From contig JAOPGA020001709.1 in assembly GCA_026419775.2 (NCBI GenBank), positions 1 to 64,000 on the forward strand: a stretch of 64,000 nt of DNA, written 5' to 3'. The position numbers were made by a program, and so were the translations under genes. Each line of letters opens with the position of its first letter. Within the stretch, counting starts at the first letter, position 1. A model generated the notes under the pieces. The model had not been told where the DNA came from, searched no databases, and saw only the letters and a program-made list of their open reading frames with translations. Positions 63,628 to 64,000 of the stretch are shown piece by piece. The stretch is from Acrasis kona (Eukaryota > Heterolobosea > Eutetramitea > Acrasida > Acrasidae).

Positions 63628-64000
63628 TTATAACACAAAGTTGTAGGTGCCTGAATAATACTCAGTACTCGAAATATCGTCTGGCTTGGTCTTAACAAGC
63701 TTGACGAACGTCTTATCCTCGGCTCCTGATTTTGAATTTACGGAGTTGGTAAATATCTGCTCTTGTTTTGTTTTACCATCTGCGCTAACTATAAATTGTA
63801 TAGAGGGTGCTTGACGATAAAAATTCAACATTCTTGGAAGGATGAACCTTTTAGATGATAATAAACCTCTCAAACTAACTGTACCCGGTACCACTGTTTC
63901 AAATGAATATTCTCCTTTTTCGTTTGTTTTTATTACCCCTCTGCAGTTGTAGCCAAGAACGGAGTACACGCCGTCCCAGTTTGCATGCCAAACATCTAAG
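63628..64000 (-). CDS. Intradiol dioxygenase-like protein lacking metal ligands (5' part outside window)
   Basis: The frame stays open to the window edge, so the N-terminus is missing; the stop is at 63628. The visible 123 residues match the beta-sandwich core of intradiol ring-cleavage dioxygenases: LDVWHANWDGVYSVLGYNCR, then GVIKTNEKGEYSFETVVPG. In the enzymes this is followed by an iron-binding Tyr and then by R-x-x-His-x-His. Here those positions read PGTVSLRG and YRQAPSIQFIV, so the Tyr and both His ligands appear to be absent. A non-catalytic relative that keeps the fold, perhaps for binding sugars or aromatics, is the best reading. Iron-dependent ring cleavage is unlikely. Confidence 0.75.
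   Translation of the reverse strand, partial: LDVWHANWDGVYSVLGYNCRGVIKTNEKGEYSFETVVPGTVSLRGLLSSKRFILPRMLNFYRQAPSIQFIVSADGKTKQEQIFTNSVNSKSGAEDKTFVKLVKTKPDDISSTEYYSGTYNFVL

Overview
This 64 kb window is eukaryotic nuclear DNA. It most resembles an amoeboflagellate of the Heterolobosea (Naegleria or a close relative). The evidence is a compact AT-rich layout, spliceosomal introns of only about 34-58 bp with GT...AG ends and two likely GC...AG ends, class III cyclases, a large ankyrin and BEACH repertoire, flagellar genes (a CFAP54-like central-pair protein and a tubulin tyrosine ligase-like enzyme), and a fumarate reductase fused to cytochrome b5. The genus is inferred from gene content and was not tested by any search.

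Layout. 1-2826 (-): kelch protein running off the left edge. 2912-3800 (-): uridine kinase. 4136-4563 (-): small GARP/Myb DNA-binding protein. 5389-5842 (-): small cytochrome b5. 6248-7330 (+): ankyrin repeats. 7884-11912 (+): golgin-like coiled coil with a C-terminal anchor. 11916-13049 (-): TPR protein. 13143-15571 (-): Cache-domain adenylate cyclase. 16168-18333 (+): unknown helical protein. 18384-21377 (-): TTLL. 21495-22058 (-): unknown. 22215-23822 (+): PFK-2/FBPase-2. 23944-24504 (+): unknown. 25126-28033 (+): two-module membrane adenylate cyclase. 28525-30595 (-): three small or uncertain genes. 31642-33738 (+): fumarate reductase-cytochrome b5 ending in SKL. 33817-42012 (+): CFAP54-like. 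42038-42781 (-): ataxin-3. 43171-44645 (-): two intron-bearing tRNA genes and a degraded transposase-like stretch. 45167-49001 (+): multi-domain chromatin protein. 49168-51059 (+): PheRS beta. 51078-51938 (-): unknown. 52342-53222 (+): ATG3. 53235-63522 (-): giant BEACH protein. 63628-64000 (-): intradiol dioxygenase-like, cut by the window edge.

The genes form no operon or single pathway. Themes that recur are cyclic-nucleotide signalling, cilium/flagellum assembly, and degradation or membrane traffic (ATG3, BEACH, ataxin-3). Convergent neighbours are packed tightly, with stop codons only 3-50 bp apart, so their 3' UTRs must overlap or be almost absent.

The most unusual observation is a pair of tRNA genes. 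tRNA-Gln(UUG) has a 14-nt intron at the canonical anticodon-loop position. tRNA-Gly(GCC) has an 11-nt insertion in its T-loop that copies the same loop-nucleotide-6/7 geometry and the same 3-bp loop-intron pairing, and so looks like an ectopic tRNA intron. Other leads are an unusual FYR-DDT-PHD-PHD-SANT-U-box fusion, a predicted peroxisomal fumarate reductase, a mammal-like complementary two-domain adenylate cyclase, and two apparent +1 frameshifts at similar YTA-A sites. Splice sites were placed by eye from protein continuity and GT/GC...AG ends. Each splice model was checked for total length divisible by three where both ends are inside the window.
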